DNA of 64,000 nt from Catellatospora sp. IY07-71. GTDB lineage: Bacteria > Actinomycetota > Actinomycetes > Mycobacteriales > Micromonosporaceae. Location of the stretch: assembly GCF_018326265.1 (NCBI RefSeq), contig NZ_AP023360.1:1169501-1233500 (forward strand), given 5' to 3'. Shown here piece after piece: positions 44,271-54,051 of the stretch; position 1 is the first letter of the stretch; every line of letters begins with the position of its first letter. The notes under the pieces are model-generated. The model was given only the letters and a program-made list of their open reading frames with translations. It searched no databases and was not told where the DNA came from. The position numbers were made by a program, and so were the translations under genes.

Positions 44271-45574
44271 GACGCCACCTCCCGTTCGGCCACGTGACCC
44301 GGCACGCCGCGGCGGGCCGCCGACGCGCTCACCGACAGGCAGATGCCCAGCACGGTACGGGTGTCACGCGGGTCGATCACGCCGTCGTACGGCTCGTTGG
44401 TCAGATCCCCCACCGGCCAGGCGAACCGGAAGCCCGGCCCGGCCAGCGTCCAGGCGCCCGGGTCCACGCCGAGCACCAGCGTCATCCGGTCGGCCTGGGA
44501 CAGCGCGCGCAGCAGCGGCGCGGACGCGTCGGGCGCGGTCTCCACCACCGGGTTGGCCAGCACCAGCACCGGCACGCCCGCGTTGGCGGCCAGCCGGGCC
44601 AGCTCCACGCCCTTGTCCGCCGACTCGGCGTCGACGGCGAGGCCGGTCGCGGCAAGCACCGCGACCCGGTGCCCGTGCACCGCGCCGAACCCGGCCAGCA
44701 CCGCCGGACCCCGCTGCGGCCGGAACTCGTCCAGGTCGGACCCGTCGAGCACGCGTGCCAGCACCTCTCGCGGCTCGGTCACCCCGCGCGGGTCGGCGCT
44801 GGCCACCGCGAGCAGCTCCTCGGCCTCGAAGCGCGGCGGCGCGTCCGGCCGGGCGGCTCCGGCCGGCGGGCTCTCGGCGGGACGCGGCCCGTGCCGGAAC
44901 GTCACGAGCTGCCGTACGGTCTGCCGGAGCAGGCGCAGCGCGTCCCGCTCGTCCTCGGCGACCACGTCCACCCGGGTCGCGTCGCCGCGCCCGCGCACGG
45001 TGAGCGCATGGTCGGCCAGGTCGGGCAGCGGGGCGAGCCAGGCGTCCAGCGGGCCGAACACGGCGCAGAGCACCGGCGCCGCCATCCGGCTCAGCCGCGC
45101 GAAGCTCGGGTCGGGCGCTCCGGTGCCGCGCTCGTCGTCGGCGGTCGACTCCAGCAGCAGCACCAGCGGCAGCAGGTGGCGTGCGGCCAGCTCGACCGCG
45201 CGCGCGAACTTGCGCCGGCCCGCCGTGGACGGCCCGCCGACCCGTACGGTCGGATCGTTGGCGATCAGCATGCACTCGATGCCGTCGACGACGCCGAGCG
45301 CCGTGACGAGACCGGCCCCGGCGGGCTCGCCGGTCTCCCGGCCGGCCGTCGCGGCGAGTTCCAGCAGCGCCGTGTCGGTGTCCACGAGCAGCTCGATGCG
45401 CTCGCGCGGCAGCAGCTTGCCGCGGGCGTGGTGGCGGGTCACCTCCTTCTCGCCGCCGCCGTCACGGGCTTGCCCGTGCGCGTGGTCCAGCGCGCGCAGC
45501 GCCGCCTGGGCGGTGCTCCGGTTGTCGAGGAAGGAGGGCGCGCGGGGATCCAGCGCGGTGTCGAGAGTCGCCAT
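44267..45574 (-). CDS. Divergent acyl-CoA carboxyltransferase-like subunit
   Basis: This 435-residue protein is shorter than the usual ~510-540 for a propionyl/acetyl-CoA carboxylase beta subunit. The start region RHHARGKLLPRERIELLVD and the end DGVIDPRDTRTVLG are typical, so homology is clear. The glycine-rich N-domain segments that form the oxyanion hole and CoA site (SGGAR-like and AGGAY-like) are missing: the matching areas read ESTADDERGTG and FGPLDAWLAPLPD. Part of the C-domain is also shortened. It could be a non-catalytic partner or have changed activity. It sits upstream of and overlaps the intact alpha subunit. Confidence 0.75.
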
Positions 45575-45672
45575 GGTGAACCTGCTCTCCGTGCTCCACC
45601 GCTTGTTGACACCAGAGCAACGAGTGGTTCAAGGAGCGCGACACGCACCCGGCGGCGCGTCGTGGGCGACCG

Positions 45673-46596
<924 letters not shown>

Positions 46597-46599
46597 GCG

Positions 46600-49500
46600 C
46601 TAGACGGTAGCGCCTCGCCCTTCGGTCACGGCACCCCATGTCGCCAATGCAACGGCACGTTCGCTCGCCTGCTGCGTGCCCTCCGCGATCGAGCGGGCTC
46701 GCTCCGCCGCGACCAGCGCCTCCGCGTCTCGCCCGGCCGCGGCGAGGACCCGGGCGTACGTGGCGGCGGACCGCACCCGGCTGCGCACGTCCACCGCGGG
46801 CAGCGACTCGGCCAGCTCCGCGGCGGTCAGCGCTTCCTCGACCTGCCCGGCGGCCAGCAGCGCGTCGGCGTACAGCGCCACGCCCTGGCGGCGCGAGTAG
46901 AGCATCGACGGCGCGTGCGGGGCGGCCGCGACCGGGGTGAGCAGCCGGACCGCCATCGCCGTGTCGCCCGCCGCGAGCCGGGCCGCGCCCAGCAGCGCGC
47001 GCGGTCCCACCCGGGCCGGGTCGAGCACGCCGTACGGCGAGACCATGGTCAGCACCGAGCGGGCGTCCAGCTCGGCCGCCTCCGGGTCGCCCCGGTCCAG
47101 CGCCACGAAGCCGCGCACCGTGCCGGCCATGCCGACCAGCAGCGGGTGCCCGACCTTCTCCCCCTCCTGCAGGGCCTCGCCGAGCAGGTCCTCGGCGTGG
47201 CCGTACTCCCCCAGCCCGCGCGCCACCACCCCCCGGGCGACCAGGGCGAACCCGCGTCCCCAGGTGTCCTTCGCGGCGGCGAAGTCGCGGTAGGCGCGGC
47301 GCGCCTCGCGGTCGGCCTCGCCCAGCTCGCCCAGCTCGGCGGCGGCGAACGCGGCCACCGCGCGCAGCGTGCCCACCGCCCACGCCTCGCCGACCCGCTC
47401 GCCGAACGGCAGGAACACGTGCGCCAGCCGCAGCGCCTCGGTCAGCCGGCCGGACAGCAGCCGGGCGAACGCGGAGGTGCCGCGCAGCCAGGCCCGGCCC
47501 ACCGGGTCCTTGGTCTCGGCGAACAGCCGCGCCGCGCGGGCCAGCGCCGCGTCGGCCCCGGCGAAGTCGCCCCGGGTGGTGGTCACCCAGGCCAGGTTCT
47601 GCAGCGACCAGGCCTGCGACTTGCGGTCGCCCGCGGAAACCGCGATCTGGTACGCCCCGGCGAAGCGGCTGGACGCGTCGCCCAGCCGCCCGCCCAGGAA
47701 GTCGGCCATGCCCAGGCGGCGCATCGCCTCCGCGCGCTCCCCCGGCAGCTCGGCGTCGGTGGCCGTGGTCAGCGCCTCCGACCACAGCCGGTAGGCGTGG
47801 CCCGGGTCCCCCTGCGCCACGTGCGCCCGCCCGGCCAGCAGCAGGCCACCGGCCCGGGTGCGCGGATCGTCGGTGGCGTCGGCGACCAGCTTCTCGGCGT
47901 CGTGCAGCGCCTCGGCGATCCGGCCGTATTGCAGCAGCGACCGGGCATGGACCAGCCGGTCCGGCAGGGGCAGCGCGCCGGGAGCCAGCCGGGCCGCGCG
48001 CTCGCCGTAGCCGACCGCCTCGGCGGGCTCGCCGGCCTGGCCCGCGCGCCGGGCCGCCCGGCCCAGCGCCGCCACGCCCAGCGGCCCGACCTGCCGCGCG
48101 GGCACGTCAGGGCGCAGCCGGACCGCGTCGGCCAGCCGGGTGGCGCGCTCGGCATGCTCGGCCACGAACGCGTCGCGCACGGCGTCGGTCACCCCGGACA
48201 GGCCCGCCACGGTCCGTCCCGACGACACCGCCAGCGGCGGCTGGCCGGGCGCGGCCCAGCGGGCCAGGAACGCGTGCCGGTCGGCGAGGTCGGCCTTGCC
48301 CACGCCGCCGTACGCGGCCTCGCGCAGCAGCGGGGTGGCGAACGCGAAGCCGCCCCGCACCCGGCGCAGCATGCGGCGCTGCAGCAGCTCGTCGATCGCC
48401 CGCTCCAGCTCGACCGCGACCACGGCGGCCGGGCGGCCGTCGCGGGTGGACCGCCGCTCGCGCAGCGCCTCCAGCGCCCCTGCGGGCACGGTGTCGCCGA
48501 CCACGGCCGCGTCGCGCAGCACCGCGCGCGCCTCGACGGGCAGCGCGTCGATGCGGGCCGCGAGCACCGCGGCCAGGTCCCGGGACAGCAGCTGGTTGCC
48601 CAGCGAACCGGGCGTCAGCCGCCACTGCGCGCCCGCCTTCACCAGCGCCCCGCGCTCCATCAGCAGCGTGGTCAGCTCGGCGAGGTAGAACGGGTTGCCC
48701 TGGGCGGTGGTGAGCAGCCGGTCCTCGTCGGCCTGCGGCAGCCGGCCGCCCTTGAGGTATGCGGTGAGCAGCCGCGCCGCGTCCGCGCCGCGCAGCGGCG
48801 GCAGGGTGAGCGCCTCGGCGTCGGCGACCCGGGTCAGCTGGCCCGCCCGGCGCACCAGCTCGGGGCGGCCCAGCAGCAGCACCAGCACCGGCCCGGTCAG
48901 CTCCTCCAGCGCGACGCCGAGCGCGTCCAGCGTCTCCGGGGTGCCGTCGTGCAGGTCGTCCACGATCACGGCCAGCGGCGACTCGGTGGCCAGCGCGTCC
49001 AGCAGGCGCGCCACGGCCACCGCGAGCGTCGCGGTCTCCCGGCCCGGCTGCTCCGGGTCGTCCCCGGACATGCCGTGCCACTGCGCCAGCTCGGTCGGGT
49101 CGGCGTAACCGAGCAGCGACAGCAGCGCGTCCACGTCCACGCTGACCGGCTTGCCGGGCTCGCTGCGCTGGGTCAGCCGGGTGGTGAGGCGGCGCAGCCG
49201 CTCCTCGGCGACCGCCCTGGTGACCGCCGTCGAGCTGTCCGCGGGCAGGCCGACGGCCAGCCGGACCAGGTCGGACAGCGGCGCCAGCCGGCGGCGCTCG
49301 CCGTATGCGGCACAGCGCACCGACAGCACACGCGCCTGCGTACGCGCCGCGAAGCGGCCCGCGCTGACCTCATACCCGTTGGCGAAGCGCTCGACCTCGG
49401 ACGCGAACCTGGTCTTGCCGATGCCCGCCTCGGCCGTGAACACCAGCACCCGCGGCTCGTCCCGGTCGACGACCTCGGCCAGGCGGCCGGCGACCCGGCC

Positions 49501-50211
49501 CAGCTCGGCCTCGCGGCCCACGAACGGGCCCTCCTCGCCCAGCCCCGCCCGGCTGCCCCGGGCGTCGTGCAGGCCCAGCAGCTCGTACGTCTCGACCGGC
49601 TCGCGCTTGCCCTTGAGCCGCAGCGGCCGCAGGTTGCGCCAGCCCGCCACCGACCCGGTCGCCGCGACGGTGCGCGCGCCCGCGTAGACCGCGCCCACCG
49701 CGGCCGCGTCGGCCAGCCGGGCGGCGGTGTTCACCGTGTCGCCGATGACCGTGTACTCCAGGCCCGCCTGCACGCCCGCGACCACCGGCCCGGTGTTGAT
49801 GCCCAGCCGCAGGCCGGTCGGGGCGCTGCCGCCCCGCTCGTCGTCCAGCACCCGGCGCACCGCGCGCTGCATCGACAGCGCCGCCCGCACCGCCCGCTCG
49901 GCGTCGTCCTCGTGCGCGACCGGCGCCCCGAACACCGCCATGATGCCGTCGCCGGTCAGCTTGTCCACGTGCCCGCCGAACGTCTTCACCGCCCCGGCCA
50001 GCGCGGACAGCACCCGGTCGGTCACCGCGCCGACCCGCTCCGGGTCCAGCTCCTCCGACCACGAGGTGAAGTCCGACAGGTCGCCGAAGAGCACGGTGAC
50101 CACGCGGCGCTCGGTCGCGGGCAGCGTCGCCGCCGCGGGCAGCGCCGCGCCGCAGTGGTGGCAGAAGCGGGCCGCCGGCACCGGGACGGTCCCGCAGACA
50201 GGGCAGGTCAT
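46600..50211 (-). CDS. Class III cyclase - AAA ATPase - TPR regulator
   Basis: This 1203-residue protein is built as follows: zinc ribbon (CPVC...CHHCG, residues 3-20); class III nucleotide cyclase domain (~35-205) with metal Asp in FGDLSDFT and in GDGIMAVFG, and the transition-state region GDTVNTAARL; an AAA/STAND-type ATPase (~225-540) with P-loop EAGIGKTRF and Walker B LAVIVDDLHD; and a C-terminal helical TPR-like array (~690-1180). Such proteins couple a cyclase to a ligand-sensing scaffold. Catalytic residues look intact, so cAMP production is plausible, but activity is inferred. A kinase gene follows by three bases and an MBL gene precedes. Confidence 0.9.
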   Translation of the reverse strand: MTCPVCGTVPVPAARFCHHCGAALPAAATLPATERRVVTVLFGDLSDFTSWSEELDPERVGAVTDRVLSALAGAVKTFGGHVDKLTGDGIMAVFGAPVAHEDDAERAVRAALSMQRAVRRVLDDERGGSAPTGLRLGINTGPVVAGVQAGLEYTVIGDTVNTAARLADAAAVGAVYAGARTVAATGSVAGWRNLRPLRLKGKREPVETYELLGLHDARGSRAGLGEEGPFVGREAELGRVAGRLAEVVDRDEPRVLVFTAEAGIGKTRFASEVERFANGYEVSAGRFAARTQARVLSVRCAAYGERRRLAPLSDLVRLAVGLPADSSTAVTRAVAEERLRRLTTRLTQRSEPGKPVSVDVDALLSLLGYADPTELAQWHGMSGDDPEQPGRETATLAVAVARLLDALATESPLAVIVDDLHDGTPETLDALGVALEELTGPVLVLLLGRPELVRRAGQLTRVADAEALTLPPLRGADAARLLTAYLKGGRLPQADEDRLLTTAQGNPFYLAELTTLLMERGALVKAGAQWRLTPGSLGNQLLSRDLAAVLAARIDALPVEARAVLRDAAVVGDTVPAGALEALRERRSTRDGRPAAVVAVELERAIDELLQRRMLRRVRGGFAFATPLLREAAYGGVGKADLADRHAFLARWAAPGQPPLAVSSGRTVAGLSGVTDAVRDAFVAEHAERATRLADAVRLRPDVPARQVGPLGVAALGRAARRAGQAGEPAEAVGYGERAARLAPGALPLPDRLVHARSLLQYGRIAEALHDAEKLVADATDDPRTRAGGLLLAGRAHVAQGDPGHAYRLWSEALTTATDAELPGERAEAMRRLGMADFLGGRLGDASSRFAGAYQIAVSAGDRKSQAWSLQNLAWVTTTRGDFAGADAALARAARLFAETKDPVGRAWLRGTSAFARLLSGRLTEALRLAHVFLPFGERVGEAWAVGTLRAVAAFAAAELGELGEADREARRAYRDFAAAKDTWGRGFALVARGVVARGLGEYGHAEDLLGEALQEGEKVGHPLLVGMAGTVRGFVALDRGDPEAAELDARSVLTMVSPYGVLDPARVGPRALLGAARLAAGDTAMAVRLLTPVAAAPHAPSMLYSRRQGVALYADALLAAGQVEEALTAAELAESLPAVDVRSRVRSAATYARVLAAAGRDAEALVAAERARSIAEGTQQASERAVALATWGAVTEGRGATV

Positions 50212-50218
50212 AGGGCGT

Positions 50219-50920
50219 TCACAGCTCGCTCAACGTTTCGAGGTAGGCGAGTTGTGCCCGCACGGTCCACTCCGCCGCGAACCTGATCGCCGGGTCGACG
50301 TCGGCGTAGACCACGTTCACCACGTCCTCGGGGGTGCGTGCGCCCTGCTTCAGCGCGGCGCGCACCTGGTCGAGGCGCTCCAGCCGGTGGTCGCGCAGCC
50401 AGCGGGCCGCCGCCGCGCAGTCGGGCAGCACCGGCCCGTGCCCCGGCAGGCCCGGCACGTCGTATCCGGCCAGCACGTCCAGGCTCGCCAGATACGCCGC
50501 CACGTCGCCGTCGGGCCACGCCACCACGCTGCTGCCGCGGCCGAGGATGGTGTCCCCGGTGAAGACCACGCGCTGCCCGTCGCGCTCGGCGACGAAGCAG
50601 ACGGAGTCCGTGGTGTGCCCCGGTGTGGGCAGCTCGGTCAGCCAGTCGGGCACCTCGCCCACGCTCGCCCCGGTCAGCGCGAGCAGCGTGGTGACGCCGT
50701 CCACGTGATCCGGGTGGCCGTGTGTGAACAGAATGCGGCGGACCGGCCCCGCCTCGATGATCGCCTCCAGGTGGGCGAGGTCGTCCGGCCCCGGGTCGAT
50801 GACGGTGCCGTCGTCCAGCAGCCAGGTGTTCGTGCCGTCGAGGGTCATCGGGCCGGGGTTGGGCGCCCGCAGCCAGGTCACCCAGCCGGGGAGAAGCTCG
50901 GAGTGCAGCCGCGCCGTCAT
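50219..50920 (-). CDS. Metallo-beta-lactamase-fold hydrolase
   Basis: ATG 50920 gives MTARLH and 233 residues; the longer frame to 51046 looks non-coding. The MBL metal motif THGHPDHVDG (~65-75) is intact, with TPGHTTDSV, GDTILG and PGHGPVLP supplying further ligands. Substrate is unknown; orthologues next to ridA and crp (Rv3677c in Mycobacterium) are often annotated as hydrolase or endoribonuclease-like. In the conserved string this gene follows ridA, but an IS110 element now lies between them. It ends seven bases before the cyclase regulator. Confidence 0.87.
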   Translation of the reverse strand: MTARLHSELLPGWVTWLRAPNPGPMTLDGTNTWLLDDGTVIDPGPDDLAHLEAIIEAGPVRRILFTHGHPDHVDGVTTLLALTGASVGEVPDWLTELPTPGHTTDSVCFVAERDGQRVVFTGDTILGRGSSVVAWPDGDVAAYLASLDVLAGYDVPGLPGHGPVLPDCAAAARWLRDHRLERLDQVRAALKQGARTPEDVVNVVYADVDPAIRFAAEWTVRAQLAYLETLSEL

Positions 50921-51057
50921 GCCGAGAACTCTACTGATCCACCGGCCGCCCACCACCTGCCGCCGCAGACCCGACTCCGGGCGCCGGCCGGTGCCGGATA
51001 CGCGTCGGCCCGCCCGGTTCACCCGGACGGGCCGAAGCGTTCGCAAGCGCGCGGGGA
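50921..51057. other. Short spacer between the IS110 element and the MBL gene
   Basis: No gene is seen. It probably carries the MBL gene promoter or the remnant of the ridA-MBL spacer on the right side of the insertion. Confidence 0.4.
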
Positions 51058-51071
51058 TGCTCCTATGGATG

Positions 51072-52142
51072 TCAAGCCACGACTTGAAGATCGTTTCGTG
51101 GAGCGGTAAGTATCGGGAAGATCTCGCGTGCGATATAGCGCTTGAGGCAGCGGATGATCTCTTTCTTGCTCAAGCCCTGCTTGGTGCGCTGGTCGGCGTA
51201 GGTGCGTGTGCGTGGGTTCCAGCGCAGGCGGCACATGGCGATGCGGTAGAGGGCGCAGTTGGCGTCGCGGTCGCCGCCGCGGTTGAGACCGTAGCGGCGG
51301 GTCTTGCCAGACGATGCCGGTAGTGGGGCGACGCCGCAGAGCATCGCGAACGCGGCGTCGCTGGTGAGCCGGTCGGGATTGTCGCCCGCGGTGACCAGCA
51401 ACTGTGCTGCGACGTCCGGGCCGACGCCGTTGACGGCCAGCAGCGCGGGGTTGATCGCGGCGACCAGGGGCTCGATCAGCGCGTCAAGGTCGGTGATCTC
51501 CGCGGACAGGTGCTGGTGGCGTCGGGCCAGGCCGCGTAGCGCGATCATGGCGGCGGTGGCGGGATCGGCCGCGGTGGCGGGGTCGGGGGTGAGCGCGGCG
51601 CAGGTGGTGATGAATGTGGCTGCGGTCAGGCTGCGCAGCTGCCGGCGCAGGATTTCGGGTGCGGTGACGACCAGGGTGCGCATCTGGGTCTGGACGGCGG
51701 CGCGTTGTTTGACGGCGCTGCGGCGGGCCACGTGCAGGGCGCGTAGGGCCTCGACGTGGCCGTCTCGGGTCTTGGGGGTGCCGGTGGCGCGTCCGGCCAG
51801 GGCGGCGCGGGCGGCGGCCTCGGCGTCGATCGGGTCGGATTTGCCTTGGAAGCGGCGGGTCTTGCGGTCGGGCCGGTCGACCTCGACCACCTTCACGCCT
51901 CGGGCGCTCAGGTGGCGGGCCAGGCCCGCGCCGTAGGCGCCGGTTCCTTCGACGCCGACCTCGACCAGGCGGCCGTGGCCGGTCAGCCAGTCCAGCAGTG
52001 CGGCGTATCCGTGCTGGTCGGCGGGGAACTGGGCTGACCCCAACAACCTGCCCGCGGAGTCGATCGCGGCGGCCACGTGGGTGTCGGCGTGGGTGTCGAC
52101 GCCACCGGTGACGTCGAGGGCTGCTTGTGCGATGGTGGACAT
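51072..52142 (-). CDS. IS110-family transposase (DEDD recombinase)
   Basis: This 356-residue recombinase has an N-terminal DEDD (RuvC-like) domain with GVDTHADTH (Asp ~16), EGTGAYG (Glu ~65) and KSDPIDAEAAA (Asp pair ~104-107). The C-terminal Transposase_20 domain contains the catalytic-Ser region LPASSGKTRRYGLNRGGDRDAN and the conserved RTYADQRTKQG and KEIIRCLKRYIAREIF. All blocks are present, so the enzyme looks functional. IS110 recombinases act with a bridge RNA encoded in the 5' non-coding end, which here is 52143-52392. No accessory gene is present. Confidence 0.93.
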   Translation of the reverse strand: MSTIAQAALDVTGGVDTHADTHVAAAIDSAGRLLGSAQFPADQHGYAALLDWLTGHGRLVEVGVEGTGAYGAGLARHLSARGVKVVEVDRPDRKTRRFQGKSDPIDAEAAARAALAGRATGTPKTRDGHVEALRALHVARRSAVKQRAAVQTQMRTLVVTAPEILRRQLRSLTAATFITTCAALTPDPATAADPATAAMIALRGLARRHQHLSAEITDLDALIEPLVAAINPALLAVNGVGPDVAAQLLVTAGDNPDRLTSDAAFAMLCGVAPLPASSGKTRRYGLNRGGDRDANCALYRIAMCRLRWNPRTRTYADQRTKQGLSKKEIIRCLKRYIAREIFPILTAPRNDLQVVA

Positions 52143-52392
52143 GTCCGTCCTTCCGTGCGACCGGGTGAGGGCGGCACGCGCCGGCCGGGCAGGCGGACAA
52201 GACAGTGATGGGGCCCCTCAGCCAGGCTCCTATGAGGTCACGAAGCCACGTCCGGCGGTGCACGAGCAGCCCTCCCGGCCACGGCCGACAGATCCCGTTA
52301 AGGACCCGAGGTCAGTCAGTCGCCGGGTCAGACCGGGCCGGAAGGGCTGCTACTCATCCTCACCGAAGCGAGGACTCACCAAACATCCTCAC
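52143..52392 (-). ncRNA. Candidate IS110 bridge RNA region
   Basis: Reading the minus strand from the left end to the transposase ATG: a 16-base stem (52351-52336 with 52280-52265, one mismatch) encloses a loop holding GCGACTGAC (52323-52315), identical to the left target flank at 52402-52394, and GGGAT (52296-52292), complementary to the right flank ATCCC. Closer to the gene lie CATAGGAGC (52234-52226), identical to the element's right end (51067-51059), and TCACTGTC (52208-52201), complementary to the left end (52396-52389). This is the expected order of target loop then donor loop. Confidence 0.65.
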
Positions 52393-52394
52393 TG

Positions 52395-52856
52395 TCAGTC
52401 GCGGACCTCGGCGATCAGCTCGACCTCGACGGGGGCGTTCAGCGGGAGCTCGCCCACGCCGACGGCGCTGCGGGCGTGCTTGCCGCTCTCCCCGAACACC
52501 GCGCCGAACAGCTCCGACGCGCCGTTGATGACGCCGGGCTGGCCGCTGAAGCCGGGCGCGGAGGCCACGAAACCGACGACCTTGACTATCCGGACGACCT
52601 TGTCCAGGCCGACCAGCCATTCAAGTGCGGCCAGGCCGTTGAGGGCGCATCGGGCGGCCAGCTCTTTCGCCTGCTCGGCGGTGATCTCGGCGCCGACCTT
52701 GCCGGTGGCGAGCAGCTTGCCGTCCGCCATGGGCAGCTGGCCGGATACGTACACGTGGTTGCCGGAGCGCACCGCGGGCACGTACGCCGCCACCGGCGGC
52801 ACCACCTCGGGCACCTTCAGGCCCAGCTCGGCGAGCTTCTCGTACGGGTCAGACAT
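52395..52856 (-). CDS. ridA: RidA/YjgF-family protein
   Basis: RidA-type proteins deaminate reactive enamine/imine intermediates from PLP enzymes. This 153-residue member is somewhat longer than the classical ~130. It shows the family beta-sheet segments (NHVYVSGQLPM, EVELIAEV) and a C-terminal GVGELPLNAPVEVELIAE. The Arg that binds carboxylates in active RidA is not clearly present, so it may belong to another subgroup of the family, and deaminase activity is uncertain. Gene order (DUF4177-ridA-MBL) follows the Mycobacterium string. An IS110 element lies immediately downstream of the stop without disrupting it. Confidence 0.88.
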   Translation of the reverse strand: MSDPYEKLAELGLKVPEVVPPVAAYVPAVRSGNHVYVSGQLPMADGKLLATGKVGAEITAEQAKELAARCALNGLAALEWLVGLDKVVRIVKVVGFVASAPGFSGQPGVINGASELFGAVFGESGKHARSAVGVGELPLNAPVEVELIAEVRD

Positions 52857-52893
52857 CTTTGTCTCCTTCGCCGCGGTCCCCCGCGGATCGCGC

Positions 52894-53055
52894 TCAGTCG
52901 GCCTTCGGCCGCTTCAGGTAGGCCACCAGCTGCTCGGGGTTGTTGGGGCCGGGCACGACCTGCACCAGCTCCCAGCCGTCGGCGCCCCAGGTGTCGAGGA
53001 TCTGCTTGGTCGCGTGGACCAGCAGCGGCACGGTGGCGTACTCCCACTTCGTCAT
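52894..53055 (-). CDS. DUF4177-like small protein (53 aa)
   Basis: This short gene (ATG 53055) encodes MTKWEYATVPLL... with DGWELVQVVPGPN and a C-terminal LKRPKAD. The KWEY-V-P-L start and the GWELV-V core are typical of DUF4177-like proteins. An equivalent small gene lies between ridA and the ArsA-like pair in Mycobacterium and Streptomyces. It is soluble with no known function. It is followed by ridA after 37 bases, so the two are probably co-transcribed. Confidence 0.85.
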   Translation of the reverse strand: MTKWEYATVPLLVHATKQILDTWGADGWELVQVVPGPNNPEQLVAYLKRPKAD

Positions 53056-53191
53056 GGGCATAACCTAACGTGCTCCCAAGATCTCGCAGGTCGATCCCTA
53101 CTGCGAGGTCGTGCCAGGTGCGGTTAAGCTGAGCCGCCGCGGGGGCAGCCAGGTGTGTCGCGGCTCCGTGAGAGGGACCAGGGGAGATCAG

Positions 53192-54031
53192 ATGACCCAG
53201 CCGACCGACGACCAGCAGCCCACGGCGCCGCAGACGCCGGGCCAGGCCGCGTACCCGCCGCCTGCCGACCCGTTCGCGTCCGCCGCGGTGACGCCGCCGA
53301 CCGCTCCGCAGCCGGCCGTGCCGCTGCCGCCGACCACCCCGGTGACGCCGCCGCAGGCCCCGGCCGAGCCGGCCCCGGCCGCGCCGGTGTCGGGCGCGCC
53401 GACCCCCGTCTCGGGCACTCCCGCCTTCACCACGCCCACGGCCGCGTACCCGACCTCGGGCCAGCCGGCCTACCCGACCTCGGGCCAGCCCGCCTACCCG
53501 GCCGCCGGTCAGCCGCCGTACGTGCCGGGACAGCCCGGCTACCCCGCCGCGCCGTACCCGGGCGCGCCCGGCTTCCCGCCCGCCCCGGTGAAGAAGAGCA
53601 AGGCGCCGCTGATCATCGGCATCGTGCTCGGCGTCCTGCTGCTGCTGTGCGGCGGCGGCATCACCGCGTACGTCCTGCTGACCCGTAACACCGAGGGGGT
53701 CGGCGCCGCGTCGGCGAAGGACGCCACGACCAGCTTCCTCACCGCCGTCTACAAGGACGGCGACGCCGCCGCGGCCGAGAAGCTGGTCTGCGGCGACGCC
53801 CGCGACCGCAAGGAGATCGACGCCAAGATCGCCGAGATCAAGGCGGAGACCTCCGCGCTCAAGGGCGCCGACTTCACCTGGGAGACCCCGAAGATCTCCG
53901 GCGAGTCCGCGACGGAGGCGACCGCCGAGGTCACCATCAAGCTCGTCACCAGTGACGAGAAGATGTCGGAGCAGCAGCTCACATTGATCCTCGTCAAGCA
54001 CGAAGGCTGGTTCGTCTGCGAGGTGAAGTAG
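53192..54031 (+). CDS. Proline-rich single-pass membrane protein
   Basis: ATG 53192 follows GGGGAGA. The 279-residue protein has a long cytoplasmic Pro/Ala/Thr-rich tail (~1-140) containing repeated AYPTSGQP units, a membrane helix (~145-168, IIGIVLGVLLLLCGGGITAYVLL) and a ~105-residue outer domain. That domain has the FLTAVYKDGDAAAAEKLVCGD and EGWFVCEV features of DUF4878/NTF2-like domains, with a probable disulphide. Its function is unknown. It is inserted between the DUF4177-like gene and the ArsA pair, relative to other actinobacteria. Confidence 0.75.
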   Translation: MTQPTDDQQPTAPQTPGQAAYPPPADPFASAAVTPPTAPQPAVPLPPTTPVTPPQAPAEPAPAAPVSGAPTPVSGTPAFTTPTAAYPTSGQPAYPTSGQPAYPAAGQPPYVPGQPGYPAAPYPGAPGFPPAPVKKSKAPLIIGIVLGVLLLLCGGGITAYVLLTRNTEGVGAASAKDATTSFLTAVYKDGDAAAAEKLVCGDARDRKEIDAKIAEIKAETSALKGADFTWETPKISGESATEATAEVTIKLVTSDEKMSEQQLTLILVKHEGWFVCEVK

Positions 54032-54051
54032 CCACCTGGCACCATCGAGGG

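Larger units (their letters stand above)
51060..52392 (-). mobile_element. IS110-family insertion sequence, apparently complete
   Basis: The element contains one transposase gene and a long 5' non-coding end, without terminal inverted repeats, as is usual for IS110. Boundaries are inferred from guide matches: reading the minus strand, the left flank ends in GCGACTGA, a CA core is shared by both junctions (52394-52393 and 51059-51058), and the right flank starts TCCCC. The resulting ~1.33 kb size is typical. It inserted three bases beyond the ridA stop, leaving that gene intact. Confidence 0.75.

Noticed and set aside
51059-52234. The GCTCCTATG direct repeats as target-site duplication of the IS110 element
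   Set aside because: The second copy lies within the non-coding end, inside the structured RNA; a donor-guide match explains it better, and IS110 elements usually make no such duplication.
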